Assembly (NCBI GenBank): GCA_963925805.1
Contig: CAWUSE010000005.1
Coordinates: 1-64,000 of the forward strand
Source of the DNA: UBA10347 sp905182135
Lineage (GTDB): Bacteria; Actinomycetota; Acidimicrobiia; Acidimicrobiales; UBA10347
DNA: 64,000 bases
Direction of reading: 5' to 3'
The notes beneath the pieces are model-generated. The model had not been told where the DNA came from. It searched no databases and saw only the letters and a list, made by a program, of their open reading frames with translations. This document shows positions 1 through 9,071 of the stretch, in pieces (the first letter of the stretch is position 1; the number at the start of each line of letters is the position of its first letter). A program made the translations under genes and the position numbers.

Positions 1-1113
1 TCAGCAAAGTGAGTCGTAGACCGCTCTTAGGCTCTCGCCGAGTCGCTGGGGTGATCTTTCGTTGGCTACCCGAGTTGTTGCCTCGCTGAGTTCACTGCGC
101 GGTCCACCAGCGGCGAGCAGCCGTTCCAGCGCCCTCGAGAGTTCAACCGACGAAGAGGGCGGCACGACAAGCCCGGTCGCGTCCTCGCGCACGGTGTCAC
201 CGAGTGCGCCGACGTCGGTCACGATGACTGGTCGACCGTGGCCGTAGGCATCGTGCAGCACGCCGCTCTGCGAGCTGAACTCGGTGTAGGGCAACACAAC
301 GATTGACGCATTGCGAAACAACTCCGCCTTGCGCTCGTATTCGACGAACCCGATCTCGGCGGTGGTGCGCGAGTTGGTCGCCGCAAAGCGGCTGAGTTCC
401 TGTTCGACCTCGAGATCGCCGCGACCCGCGAAGTGGAACTGCACATCGAGCTCAGATGGCAACATCTCGATGGCTTCACACAGCACCGTGGTGCCCTTAT
501 TCGCTCGAAGAGCGCCGAAGAAGAGAACCATCGGTGAGCCATCAGGCGGTTTGACGCTGCGGAGATCTTCTGGCACCGGGAAAACCTGGTGGCCGATCAC
601 ATGAAGACGCTCAGGGTCGATACCGAACTCGTCCTGCAACCGTGTACGCAGCAACTCATGATGCACGATGACTGCATCGGCGCTGTTGTAGACGCGCTGA
701 AGCAACTGCTTCTCGATACGTCTAGGTCCACGCAGCACATGAGGCATGACGTCGTGAACGCTCAGCACCAGAACGGGTGGGCGTGAGCCGCCCCATCGCA
801 GGTCGGTGAAGCGATTGAGGTAGTGGATGTGGGCAATATCGGGAGCGTTGGCATCCCAAGAACGGCTGCGCGCTCGAGAACGCTCGGTATAGGTCCTTGC
901 CCGAGACGCCAGCCACCGCGCACGACCGACAGCAGCGCGGTCAACATCGGGCAAATTGCGCTCAACCCGGAGGTGCTGCCCCCAGGGCCCGCCCGAGGGA
1001 GCGGCTTCACGATCAACGACCTGGACAACGAGTTCTTCCCCTTCGTGGCACGTGGCCTCGGCCCAGTGAAGCTCTTCGGGGCGGGCGAACGGCCAGTACC
1101 AATGGATCTTCAC
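1..1113 (-). CDS. Glycosyltransferase family 4 protein
   Basis: A 370-residue GT-B glycosyltransferase, complete down to its stop at the window edge. It probably transfers a nucleotide-activated sugar in cell-surface polysaccharide assembly. The C-terminal half carries the group-1 signature: VLFFGALRANKGT opens the nucleotide-binding domain, and a GRPVIVTDVGALGDTV segment follows the sugar-nucleotide acidic region (LPYTEFSSQSGV). The start overlaps the end of the next glycosyltransferase by 4 bases, so the two are translationally coupled. Donor and acceptor cannot be told from sequence. More genes of the locus may lie beyond the left edge. Confidence 0.88.
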   Translation of the reverse strand: MKIHWYWPFARPEELHWAEATCHEGEELVVQVVDREAAPSGGPWGQHLRVERNLPDVDRAAVGRARWLASRARTYTERSRARSRSWDANAPDIAHIHYLNRFTDLRWGGSRPPVLVLSVHDVMPHVLRGPRRIEKQLLQRVYNSADAVIVHHELLRTRLQDEFGIDPERLHVIGHQVFPVPEDLRSVKPPDGSPMVLFFGALRANKGTTVLCEAIEMLPSELDVQFHFAGRGDLEVEQELSRFAATNSRTTAEIGFVEYERKAELFRNASIVVLPYTEFSSQSGVLHDAYGHGRPVIVTDVGALGDTVREDATGLVVPPSSSVELSRALERLLAAGGPRSELSEATTRVANERSPQRLGESLRAVYDSLC

Positions 1114-2189
1114 GTGTGCACTCCGGCGTAGAGGTTTGCCAGCCGTTGAGCCGATGTGCTTGCTTCAAATCGCGGTTGTGGCTTAGGTGAGATTACGCGT
1201 TTCTCAATCATTGCGACATAGCTGCTTGCGAGTGTTGCGGAGTCGCCGGGTGCAATGACGATGGCCGTTGCGTCCGCGAGCGCTTTAGCAATTCCACCAA
1301 CAGCGGTAGCGACAACGGGCAAATCTAACGCCAAGGCTTCCATCAGTGCCACCGGCAGACCCTCGTGTCGTGACGAAAGTGTGAAGATGTCAAAGGAGCT
1401 CATGATGCGGGTGGCATCCTCCCGGTACCCAAGAATCAGGAATCGATCGCGTAGCCCGAGGCGTTGATGTTGTGCCCGAATTTCCTGCTCGAGCGGACCC
1501 TGTCCAACTGAGACGAACCGCACCTTGGGGTTCTCTGCGACGACCGTCGCTGCAGCATCAAGCAAGATGTCGTAGGCCTTCTCCTTGCGGAAGTTGGCCA
1601 CGATCCCGATGACGATTTCGTCATCGGCGATACCTAACTCTCTTCGAACGTCGTCTCGATGTGCCTTCTGGGCCGCAACGGCGGCGACGTCGATGCCATG
1701 GATCAGAACTTCGACATCGAGCTCTGTTGGCATCGACTGCTTTACCGCGTCGGAAACCGCTACGACGTGACCTTCCAGGCCGATAGTCCAACGGTTGAGT
1801 CGGCGCGTCCACGTATTGTGTCGGCCCCACTCGTTGTGTTCGGTATAGATCGAGCGTGGTCGGCGGCTTCTTGGCAACGTTCTCAACACGATTCGTGAGA
1901 ACGAACTGACCAAAGGGGAGTGGCCATGAATCACGTCAATTTTGTTATCTCGCACCAAGCGCCGCAGCCGCAGGAGCCATCGGAGATCCCATGGTCGATC
2001 CGAGTTGAGGCAATGTGTCTTCCACCCGTCCTCGTTCAAGCGTGTGACAAGGTGCGTCTTCCAACTGACCAGATATGCCACCTCGAAATTGAGACCGACC
2101 TCGCCGGTGACCTGAGCCTGGTTGACCAGTAGTTGCTCAGCGCCACCGGGCCCGAGTCCCTTGATGAGATGTAGTACCCGGGTGGTCAC
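1110..2189 (-). CDS. Glycosyltransferase family 4 protein
   Basis: A 359-residue GT4 enzyme. The N-terminal domain starts with the typical glycine-rich loop KGLGPGGAEQ. The C-terminal domain has IGIVANFRKEKAYD and the EX7E-type motif SRHEGLPVALMEALALDLP, which binds the donor sugar nucleotide. It is the first gene of a two-gene unit with the downstream glycosyltransferase (4-base overlap). Its upstream neighbour, on the opposite strand, is an HPr-kinase-like gene. The polysaccharide setting is supported by the UDP-sugar dehydrogenase and CapD-type gene about 9 kb away. The exact sugar is unknown. Confidence 0.9.
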   Translation of the reverse strand: MTTRVLHLIKGLGPGGAEQLLVNQAQVTGEVGLNFEVAYLVSWKTHLVTRLNEDGWKTHCLNSDRPWDLRWLLRLRRLVRDNKIDVIHGHSPLVSSFSRIVLRTLPRSRRPRSIYTEHNEWGRHNTWTRRLNRWTIGLEGHVVAVSDAVKQSMPTELDVEVLIHGIDVAAVAAQKAHRDDVRRELGIADDEIVIGIVANFRKEKAYDILLDAAATVVAENPKVRFVSVGQGPLEQEIRAQHQRLGLRDRFLILGYREDATRIMSSFDIFTLSSRHEGLPVALMEALALDLPVVATAVGGIAKALADATAIVIAPGDSATLASSYVAMIEKRVISPKPQPRFEASTSAQRLANLYAGVHT

Positions 2190-2607
2190 GTGTGCATGTT
2201 ACTTGTGCGACCGATCGAGCTTCGACACAAGCCCGGCCTTGTCAGTATCAGAACAATTATGCGCCAAATGCTCGCTCTATCCCAATGGGTGGTAAGAACG
2301 TGCCGGAAGCGCATCCTGTAAAAGCCAGCGCCTCAGACCCAAACGGTGCTAGCGGGAAATACTAGGACTGGACTGCTGTGCGGGTTCTGTGGTGCCTCTT
2401 CAACTCTCACCGAGGCCCAACCCGACATCGAAGAGGAGCTCGCCTTCACCTGCTCGAACCGTTGGCTCATCGCCGGGACCGTCATCGGCCTCATCGCCGT
2501 CAACGCCCTGGTGTGCCCTCGCCAAGGGCCAGGAGTGTGACCGGGTCGATGCCGCGGTCTGGCAACCGACCCGCTGCGTGCGCTTGGGACTCGGTAAGTT
2601 AGGCATT
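2190..2607. other. Intergenic stretch with a possible coding relic
   Basis: About 420 bases between divergent genes. On the plus strand at 2346-2540 there is a 64-codon frame with strong GC third-position bias from about 2400 to 2510. It encodes one hydrophobic stretch (WLIAGTVIGLIAVNALV) preceded by an acidic segment. It could be a small membrane protein or the relic of a larger gene; I do not recognise it. The promoter of the HprK-like gene at 2608 should also lie here, but no convincing box was found. Confidence 0.3.
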
Positions 2608-3705
2608 ATGTCAGAGACCGAACACACGACCCGCGTGTTCCAGGCTGGTTCGTTTGCGTTCATCGTCGAGTCCAACCAGCGACGCCTCTGCGAAACGGTC
2701 GAGCGGCTCTTTGCTGATCTGTCGACCGGGAACGAACCAGCAACTCGGTTAACGCTGACCAATGAGCCAGACGGCACTCGCCTGGCGGGCGCTGACCTTG
2801 TGTCGTTCACCTATCGCCGCGACACGTCAGCGGTCCTCGACGAATTAGTCACAGCGGTCAATCGCTTGATGCTCAATGCTGGTAGCGGCCGGCTCCATCT
2901 CCATGCCGGGGCGGTCTCGAGGGGCGACCGGACGGTTCTTCTCTCGGCAGCGAGCGGTACCGGTAAGACGACGCTCGTCACCACTCTGGCGCGCCGGGGT
3001 TGGACCTACCTTACCGACGAGGCCATCTCACTGGCGGGCGCAGACCGCCGGGTTCGCTCATTCCCTAAGCCCCTCTCAATCAAGCCAGGTGGCCACAACC
3101 TGTTCCCGGATCTCGTCGGCCATCGCGTGTCGCTTGGAGGTGCTGAGTCAGGTCTGTGGCAAGTGCCGGTCGGGGCTCTGGGAATCACGACTGCGATGAC
3201 AGCGAACCCGACAATGATTGTCGTGTTGTCGCGAAAACACGGGGGCGAGCAGGCCACCTGGGGTTCAATAAGCGCGGCCAATGCCGTAGTCGCCCTCGTC
3301 GAACAGAGTCTGGACTTCGAGCGCTACGGAGAGTCTGCCCTGTTCGATATCGCTGAGCTCTGCGTGCGGTGTCGGTGTGTCCAGATCGACGCTGGTACCC
3401 CTTCCGATACTGCGGAGCTTGTCGAGGACCTTGCATGTAGCGACCCCAAGGCCGGAACCACGGCACATGTCGCGACGATGCCCGTGCAGGACCGGACCTC
3501 GCGTGTGGCGCCCGAGGTCACGGCTGTGGCAATCGGCGAGGATGCCGTGTTACGCCACGCCACAACCGGCCGTGTGCTGTCGCTTAACGCTGCGGGCACA
3601 GAGCTGTGGGCGGGGCTGAGTAATGGGGCAATGCCCGAGAAATTTCGTGGCATCGAGGTGGAGGCCTTCATCAGCCAGCTGGTCGACAACGGCTTCATCC
3701 GCTAA
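2608..3705 (+). CDS. HPr kinase-like protein fused to a C-terminal PqqD-like domain
   Basis: A 365-residue protein. Residues about 95-180 match the HprK-type kinase core: LHLHAGAV, the P-loop ASGTGKTT (near 115-122), TDEA, and FPKPLSIKP. The last 60-65 residues (VLRHATTGRVLSLNAAGTEL onwards) look like a PqqD/RRE fold, which in peptide-modifying systems binds leader sequences. An upstream in-frame extension to 2389 exists, but its composition is unlike the body and the ATG at 2608 gives the expected N-terminus, so I start there. It faces the PqqD/Tat genes across a convergent junction and is paralogous to the gene at 7935-9071. The substrate is unknown. Confidence 0.8.
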   Translation: MSETEHTTRVFQAGSFAFIVESNQRRLCETVERLFADLSTGNEPATRLTLTNEPDGTRLAGADLVSFTYRRDTSAVLDELVTAVNRLMLNAGSGRLHLHAGAVSRGDRTVLLSAASGTGKTTLVTTLARRGWTYLTDEAISLAGADRRVRSFPKPLSIKPGGHNLFPDLVGHRVSLGGAESGLWQVPVGALGITTAMTANPTMIVVLSRKHGGEQATWGSISAANAVVALVEQSLDFERYGESALFDIAELCVRCRCVQIDAGTPSDTAELVEDLACSDPKAGTTAHVATMPVQDRTSRVAPEVTAVAIGEDAVLRHATTGRVLSLNAAGTELWAGLSNGAMPEKFRGIEVEAFISQLVDNGFIR

Positions 3706-3902
3706 AACGGATCGAGACGCGCCAACAAAACCTGGTGCTCAGGCGATCAGCATTACTTTCTGGCCCAAAAACTCGGCGCAAACATCCAAGAGGGACCAAA
3801 TCTGCCAATAACTGGGTTCAGCCGAGACACCGAACGCTCAAATCTGCCTCTGTCCGAATCATCGGTCCCCAGGCCGACTGGCACCGACAAAGGCGTCGAA
3901 GG

Positions 3903-4679
3903 CTAACTGGAGGTAGCGACGAACGGCCGGTTCTCGCCAGCGTCCTCTTCGAGGCAGGCGTAGAGCGCCTTCGAGTCGCCCGGGGGCACGAACCTGGTGC
4001 GGATGCCGGACCCGATCTGTTCCACAACGTCGAGTATCTGCGCGTGATCTTGATTTTGCACAGCCAACGATGCAAGGAAATGGACTGACTGCGCCGCGGT
4101 AGGCGCGGGTGATCCCTCGTGGCCCAGTGACAACAACGTTGTCACTGGCCATGGTCCAGGGCCCAATGATGCGAGGTGGCCGGGCCCGGGGTCGAGCGAG
4201 CGCAACGCATCCCATCTCACTTCGGTCGGACAAAGTGTTTGCGAGGCTTGGTCGAGGTCGATGCAGAGCCGGTCGATGAGTCGATACCCACTGGGTGCGA
4301 GCCGGCGTTCGGCCACTGGCGGAACATACAACACGGGCCATGGAGCGAGCACAACCGAATCTCCGGGCCCGGCGAGTGCTCTTGTGCGGAATCGAACTGT
4401 GTCGGGCCCCGGGGCCTCGAGCGCACTTAGATGCCCAGCGATAATAGCCAGCGCTTGCTCGCGGACTCGGGTGCGGGCGAGAACGTAGCCCGCACGGTCC
4501 GTCAACACATACATGGGCTGATTCTGGCTCGGCGCGCTGAGCGAGAATCCGAGCGGGGCTTCAACAGGAGTCGCCTCAGCTCTCAACGCATCGTGCAGTA
4601 GCGCCGCTGCATCGGGATCTTCGCAGACGATACGAACGAGTTGCCCGTTGATCTCAAGGTCCAGTGGATCCGTCTTCAC
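3903..4679 (-). CDS. HprK-like protein lacking the P-loop (pseudokinase-like)
   Basis: A 258-residue protein of unassigned function. Its plan can be laid over the HprK-like proteins of this island: GDSVVLAP corresponds to the GDRTVLLSAA strand and SGYRLIDRLCIDLD to RGWTYLTDEAISL. Between these, where the kinases have GTGKTTL, it has only WPVLYVPPVAERRLA, and the HxHA motif is absent. It therefore should not bind ATP through a Walker A site. It is the last gene of the unit Tat protein, PqqD-like, HprK-like (21-base gaps). A scaffold or substrate-binding role is an inference; homology is judged by eye only. Confidence 0.6.
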   Translation of the reverse strand: MKTDPLDLEINGQLVRIVCEDPDAAALLHDALRAEATPVEAPLGFSLSAPSQNQPMYVLTDRAGYVLARTRVREQALAIIAGHLSALEAPGPDTVRFRTRALAGPGDSVVLAPWPVLYVPPVAERRLAPSGYRLIDRLCIDLDQASQTLCPTEVRWDALRSLDPGPGHLASLGPGPWPVTTLLSLGHEGSPAPTAAQSVHFLASLAVQNQDHAQILDVVEQIGSGIRTRFVPPGDSKALYACLEEDAGENRPFVATSS

Positions 4680-4700
4680 GAGACGGCTATTCGATGTCGC

Positions 4701-5060
4701 TCACGTGCTCGGCGGGTCGCGGAACAGGTCAAGGTCTGTTGGCGGTGGTTCGAGAGCTCCGGTGCCCTCTAAGAGACCAGATCGGCGGAAGGTCTCCGTT
4801 GAGCGGCTGACCTGGTAGCCCGCAACGTCAGCGTCGATCCCCAGGACATCGATAACATCTTCTACGAGGTCTGATTGCGTAGCCTGGCCGTCGACAATCT
4901 GTAATATCAGCGCCGCTACAGGGTCGAGAAAGGCAGGCTCCGTTGCTTCGGTGGCCCAAACAACCGCTTCATTGCCGTACCACCGGGTCAGATTGTCGAA
5001 CCGCGGTCGGGGAACTGGCCTTTCGTCAGCCAAGGCAGACGTGTTGGCGGCAACGCTCAT
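4701..5060 (-). CDS. PqqD-like protein
   Basis: A 119-residue protein. The central part has the PqqD arrangement: a short beta region (NEAVVWATEATEPAFLDPVA), an Ala/Ile helix (ALILQIVDG), a helix-turn-helix with TQSDLVEDVIDVLGID, and a closing helix ending SGLLEG. PqqD-type domains bind peptide leaders in several RiPP pathways. It lies 21 bases after a Tat-exported protein gene and 21 bases before the P-loop-less HprK-like gene, so the three are very likely one operon. Similarity is to the fold pattern and not to a known member. Confidence 0.62.
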   Translation of the reverse strand: MSVAANTSALADERPVPRPRFDNLTRWYGNEAVVWATEATEPAFLDPVAALILQIVDGQATQSDLVEDVIDVLGIDADVAGYQVSRSTETFRRSGLLEGTGALEPPPTDLDLFRDPPST

Positions 5061-5081
5061 CGTGCGAACGTAGTGAGCCAG

Positions 5082-5642
5082 CTATGGATGGAAGCAGGTC
5101 GCCGGCCCACACTTCAACTGCGCCTTGATAAACCAGGAACCAGTCGTACCGCCTGAAATCATAGCGTTCGATAATGGTGGCATCTCGCCAGTAGCAATGT
5201 CGCCCTCCAGTACCAATTGTTGATTACTCCCACCCATTTCGAACACCGTCAGAATCGGCTGACACATCGTGCCTACCGGCACGCCAGTAACCCAAAATGT
5301 TTGGTTTTGGTCGGAACAACCTGTGTCGTTATTAAACGTCGGGCTTACGCCAACCCCGAGCAGGTTCGCAAATGACCAGTCAATGTCCTTCTTATAGTTC
5401 ATGTATTTGAGTGCGGGGGTGCCGCAGTTCCAGCTGGTGTTTTTGGGGTCCGAAAAGTCGCTCAGCACAAATTCGCCGGGCGTGCAGTGGGCTGCATATG
5501 CCGGTGTTGATCCTATGCGTCCGATTTGCGGGCCGCCCCATACAGCAGCACCTACTCCAGCAGCAACACCCGCCTTGAGTGCGTTTCGCCGCGAGATTCT
5601 TGATGCTGTTGCTGTCTCAGCGGTTTCGCCACTAGCGCTCAT
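5082..5642 (-). CDS. Tat-exported six-cysteine protein of unknown function
   Basis: A 186-residue protein with a twin-arginine signal: SRRNALKAGVAAGVGAAVW around residues 17-35, followed by an AYA-A type cleavage site. The mature part (about 135 residues) has six cysteines, could be disulfide-bonded outside the cell, and ends KCGPATCFHP. I know no family for it. It heads a unit with a PqqD-like and a P-loop-less HprK-like gene. A second Tat protein with the same cysteine count lies at 9859-10602 in the related module. The context makes it a candidate substrate of the kinase/PqqD machinery, but that is an inference. Confidence 0.75.
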   Translation of the reverse strand: MSASGETAETATASRISRRNALKAGVAAGVGAAVWGGPQIGRIGSTPAYAAHCTPGEFVLSDFSDPKNTSWNCGTPALKYMNYKKDIDWSFANLLGVGVSPTFNNDTGCSDQNQTFWVTGVPVGTMCQPILTVFEMGGSNQQLVLEGDIATGEMPPLSNAMISGGTTGSWFIKAQLKCGPATCFHP

Positions 5643-5828
5643 TGCTGGCCTTTCAGATCATCAAACCCGCTCATGAAAAAACACGACGGGCTGCCACAAG
5701 GTGCCAATTGCACTTTACTAAACACGGATACCTAAGGCGCAAGTCCCTAGCCGTACCTTTGTGGAAAAAAATTATCTCGCTCAGTTTATCCAAATACAAG
5801 TCTCTGAGGGCATTTCGGTCGAAATCGC

Positions 5829-6119
5829 CTATTTAGGGGTGACTGTCTTGGAGATCGCACCGGACTCGGCGAGCTCGATGATTACCGGCTCGATGTCGGC
5901 CAGCACCGTTTCAAACGAGACGTTAAACGCTGTCGACAGCGCTTGCGCTAACTCAGCGAGCGTGAGCGGCTCTTCCAACAGCGCCCAGATCGCGTCGCCA
6001 GGCGTCGTCAAATGCATTACCTCGTCCTCGCCTGAAGGCAAGAGCAAAACGCCATTGAGCAACTGCCGCCACAACGTCGTCGACACCTGTTGAAGAGTGA
6101 AATAAGCGACTTCAACCAC
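5829..6119 (-). CDS. PqqD-like protein
   Basis: A 96-residue protein with a clear PqqD-like layout: a beta hairpin with VLLLPSGEDEVMHLTTPG, then AIWALLEEPLTLAELAQAL, then a closing helix reaching ELAESGAISKT. Its start overlaps the end of the nucleotidyltransferase gene by 8 bases, so the pair is coupled. This NTase-PqqD pairing is repeated as a decayed relic at about 10,900-11,200. It probably serves as a recognition partner for the nucleotidyltransferase or the HprK-like proteins. Confidence 0.72.
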   Translation of the reverse strand: MVEVAYFTLQQVSTTLWRQLLNGVLLLPSGEDEVMHLTTPGDAIWALLEEPLTLAELAQALSTAFNVSFETVLADIEPVIIELAESGAISKTVTPK

Positions 6120-7227
6120 GACGAGCTCCCCGCAGGCGGCGCGCGGCTCGTCGCAGATGGCTGCGCTCAGTCCAGCCGCGGCTTCGCAGGTACTCGCCGC
6201 TGGGTGCGACCAACGCCCGCACGTAGCGCAGTCTCGGCCGCACCCCGCTGATCACCGCAAGCGAGGCAAGCTGACGGCTGTAACTGCGAGATGGCGTGAG
6301 GTAGCTCCGCAACAACCAGGCTTCTCGGCGGGGCACGCTGAGACGGGCCAGTTCCCGCAGCGGATGGTCTGCAGCTAGGTCCACCGAGTCGATCACGAGC
6401 TCGGCGGCTCGCTGTACCACTGCGGTCGCACGCCACGCAACGGCCGTTGCAGCCACAGCGTCCATGTTCGTATCCAGATGGGCGCAACACAAGAGGAGAT
6501 CGCGGACCGAACCCCGTCGCATTGGTAAGTCACCCAGCGCAGTGTTGTAGCAAGCGTGCATAAACAGCCCGGTCGGCCCCAACGCCAACACCTTGCTCTC
6601 GCCGACAACGAAACTGGTCGCGTCCCGCCACAACTCGTCAAGATCGATGGTAAGTCCGAACGGTCCGGTCACGAATGTTCGGTGCAAATCGAGCTCGATC
6701 CGACCCACCCGGACGAGGGCTTCCTTACCGAACTCGCTGTCAAATCCAGGCCGTAACTCTGGGATCTCCTGCACCCCGCCCAACTCGGTCGAGGCCACCC
6801 GAACCGCAGCATCGAACTGGTCCGAGCGGACGAGTAGATCAAGATCGGCGTACACCCGCCAAGAGGGATCTGGGTACACGAGATGGGCGAGTGCCACGCC
6901 CTTTAACACGCGAAAATCGATCCCGGCTGTTTCGAACGCATCGCTGACGTGAACCAATAGTCGCTCGATCCTCAATGCGTGAGCAAGCCAATCTGCATGG
7001 TGTTCGGACAAAACGTCGATCTGGTCCTGCTCAAGTGGAAAGGCACCAGCCGCGACGGATTCGGCTAAAGCTCCTAGCAGCCTTTCGTCTTCGGCAGTTC
7101 TCAACATCTGCCGGAAGACGTGGTTCTCCGGTGCAGCATCAGGCAGCGGGTTCCCGGCAATGCCATATCCGGCCAATGCCCGGAGCAGGAGTTCGCCAGC
7201 CGATTCGCTCGCTATCAATGCGTCCAT
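6112..7227 (-). CDS. Nucleotidyltransferase family protein (NTP_transf_5-like)
   Basis: A 371-residue protein. The diagnostic segment is FRVLKGVALAHLVYPDPSW followed by RVYADLDLLV, where the D-x-D pair is the metal-binding site of the nucleotidyltransferase fold. A second conserved stretch, ELDLHRTF, follows. Families of this type occur beside HprK-like and PqqD-like genes in exopolysaccharide loci and in some lasso-peptide clusters, where they modify a phosphorylated group (family knowledge). Here it is coupled to a PqqD-like gene. The substrate is unknown. The upstream 700 bases carry no gene I can name. Confidence 0.75.
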   Translation of the reverse strand: MDALIASESAGELLLRALAGYGIAGNPLPDAAPENHVFRQMLRTAEDERLLGALAESVAAGAFPLEQDQIDVLSEHHADWLAHALRIERLLVHVSDAFETAGIDFRVLKGVALAHLVYPDPSWRVYADLDLLVRSDQFDAAVRVASTELGGVQEIPELRPGFDSEFGKEALVRVGRIELDLHRTFVTGPFGLTIDLDELWRDATSFVVGESKVLALGPTGLFMHACYNTALGDLPMRRGSVRDLLLCCAHLDTNMDAVAATAVAWRATAVVQRAAELVIDSVDLAADHPLRELARLSVPRREAWLLRSYLTPSRSYSRQLASLAVISGVRPRLRYVRALVAPSGEYLRSRGWTERSHLRRAARRLRGARRG

Positions 7228-7934
7228 GACCGTGAACCAATCCGAGTTCGCCGCCTTGGCCAGGACTCAGTGCAACTGTAGACAGGCTCGCCTCAAGCCG
7301 GGTCACGATTGTAACTCCGAGTTGACACCAGCAATACCAGAGCCAATTCGGACCTCGACACCTCCGAAGTGTCTTGATCCCAATGTGCGACACCCCACGC
7401 CGTCGCTGTGTCCGCTGCGCTTCGACCAATTTGGTATGGCATCGCCTACAGCGGCATTTGAACTGACACGGAGCCACCACTTCTCGATCGACGTCGAGTT
7501 CCAGCACCTCACCAGCGACTGTTTCTCGCCCTCCACCAGATCACGTAGGAATTTCAAATTCCGAGCCTGTCAGACGGTCGATCACCTCGATCGCGCACAA
7601 AGATCGTGCGCCAGCTAACTCGTCCACCTGACCCGTATCCGAGACGGCACCTCGCTGAGGACCACCCTTCGACACGTCCTTGGTTCCTTCGAACAGACCG
7701 ACCTGCACCAAGACCTACAAATTCGTTTGCCACCGATCGTCAACTGATCATCCGCCGTGCTGATCCATCCGCTGTGGTTATCGGCGCTGTCGAAAAGACA
7801 ACTGGAACGTTCAGGGTTGCGCGTGCTGATTCGACACAAATCGTGCGAGCGATCAACCGGCCAGGGATTGAAGTAGCCCATGTGGATCTGTGGCCCACAT
7901 CACCAACCGCGGCTACTTCTCTCCGCTAAGAAAC
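7228..7934. other. Long non-genic stretch, probably decayed sequence
   Basis: About 700 bases without a convincing gene, in a region that is otherwise tightly packed. Short protein-like frames appear on the plus strand, for example around 7622-7740 (LVHLTRIRDGTSLRTTL), but they are interrupted by stops and I cannot assign them. No transposase, tRNA or strong hairpin was seen. It separates the HprK-PqqD gene at 7935 from the nucleotidyltransferase operon. Confidence 0.4.
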
Positions 7935-9071
7935 TCAGGGGCTGCTGAGCAGGTCGAGCGATTGAAAGCCCTCGATACACGCACGTCCAGTGGCCACCAC
8001 GCTGGCCCTAGGCGAACCTGTTGCGTGGACGATTTCGTCAACAGTGTCGTCAAAACGGGTGCCGTCGAGGAGCAGCCACCAGAGTGTTTGGGCGTCATCA
8101 AGTTCGACCAGCCGATACGGCTCAGGAGTGTAGAGAACGGCTCGACCGTCGATAACAACTGAGCACACATCGTGCCTGCGGGCTCGCCCTAGCCCTTGCA
8201 GTGGTGGTTCCACCATGGTTAGTTCGCCGGGATCAACAACCAGTTGATGGGCCTCAAGGAGCGCTCGAGCGACATCAGCCGAATCGCTACCAGCCACCCG
8301 CAGGCACTGAGCCGTGCGGGTAAGGCCAGCTACGACCGCTAGCGATTTAGGTCCATGCATTTCGGTATCTTGGCTGTCGGACAGAATTCGGTGAACGGCG
8401 CTGGCTCGATGCAACGGTTCAACACATGTTGGCTCTGACGGGGTGTACGAATTGAATGCGATGGTGGTCACGGGATAGTCCCCGTCAGCGGCCACAGAAC
8501 CGAACGAGCTTGCGGCGATTTCCCATGTCGTGGCACCGTGTGGGGGGCTGAGCCCGGTGAGTCGCTTCACCTCCTGAATACCGAACTTCTTCACGCTGAT
8601 CGGCTTCGGAAACGTGACAATGTCGAGACGATCAGGGTCGATGGCAACAGCCTCGTCTGTTCGGTACTGCGCGCCGGCAGCGACAAGAGCGCAGGTCAGG
8701 GTCGACTTACCGGACCCTGAGGGCGCCACCAGCAGCATTGACCGCCCGTCGTGAACAACCGATGCGGCATGTGCATGCAGCTTGGATGAGTGGCCAGCGA
8801 TCATCGCAATGGTCAATGTCGAAATCACGTGTGCAGCGAAATTGCCGCTATTGACCCACGGCTTTACGTCGTCACCGTCGATCACGACGCGTGCTTGTTC
8901 TCGATCTACCTCGATGGTCCATGCATGGGGCTTGGCAATCGAGATCGTCGCAAGATCCAAGAAAAGCGCTTCGAGTTCAGCAACGAGTTCACTTTCCCCC
9001 AGAAGTTCAAACACATAATCCTGGCAGCGAAATTGCTGGGCACCGGTAACGGGATTGCTCGCATCGCTCAC
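7935..9071 (-). CDS. HPr kinase-like protein fused to a C-terminal PqqD-like domain
   Basis: A 378-residue paralogue of the 2608-3705 protein. It shows LHAHAASV (near 98), the P-loop PSGSGKST (near 117-124), YRTDEAVAI and FPKPISVKK in the same order and spacing. The last 85 residues (VVIDGRAVLYTPEPYRLVEL onwards) form a PqqD-like domain ending CIEGFQSLDLL. The start ATG overlaps the stop of the preceding 80-residue frame (ATGA), so it is translated as part of a chain of small genes that begins with the Tat protein at 10,602. The expected activity is ATP-dependent phosphorylation of a partner or peptide; the target is unknown. Confidence 0.8.
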   Translation of the reverse strand: MSDASNPVTGAQQFRCQDYVFELLGESELVAELEALFLDLATISIAKPHAWTIEVDREQARVVIDGDDVKPWVNSGNFAAHVISTLTIAMIAGHSSKLHAHAASVVHDGRSMLLVAPSGSGKSTLTCALVAAGAQYRTDEAVAIDPDRLDIVTFPKPISVKKFGIQEVKRLTGLSPPHGATTWEIAASSFGSVAADGDYPVTTIAFNSYTPSEPTCVEPLHRASAVHRILSDSQDTEMHGPKSLAVVAGLTRTAQCLRVAGSDSADVARALLEAHQLVVDPGELTMVEPPLQGLGRARRHDVCSVVIDGRAVLYTPEPYRLVELDDAQTLWWLLLDGTRFDDTVDEIVHATGSPRASVVATGRACIEGFQSLDLLSSP

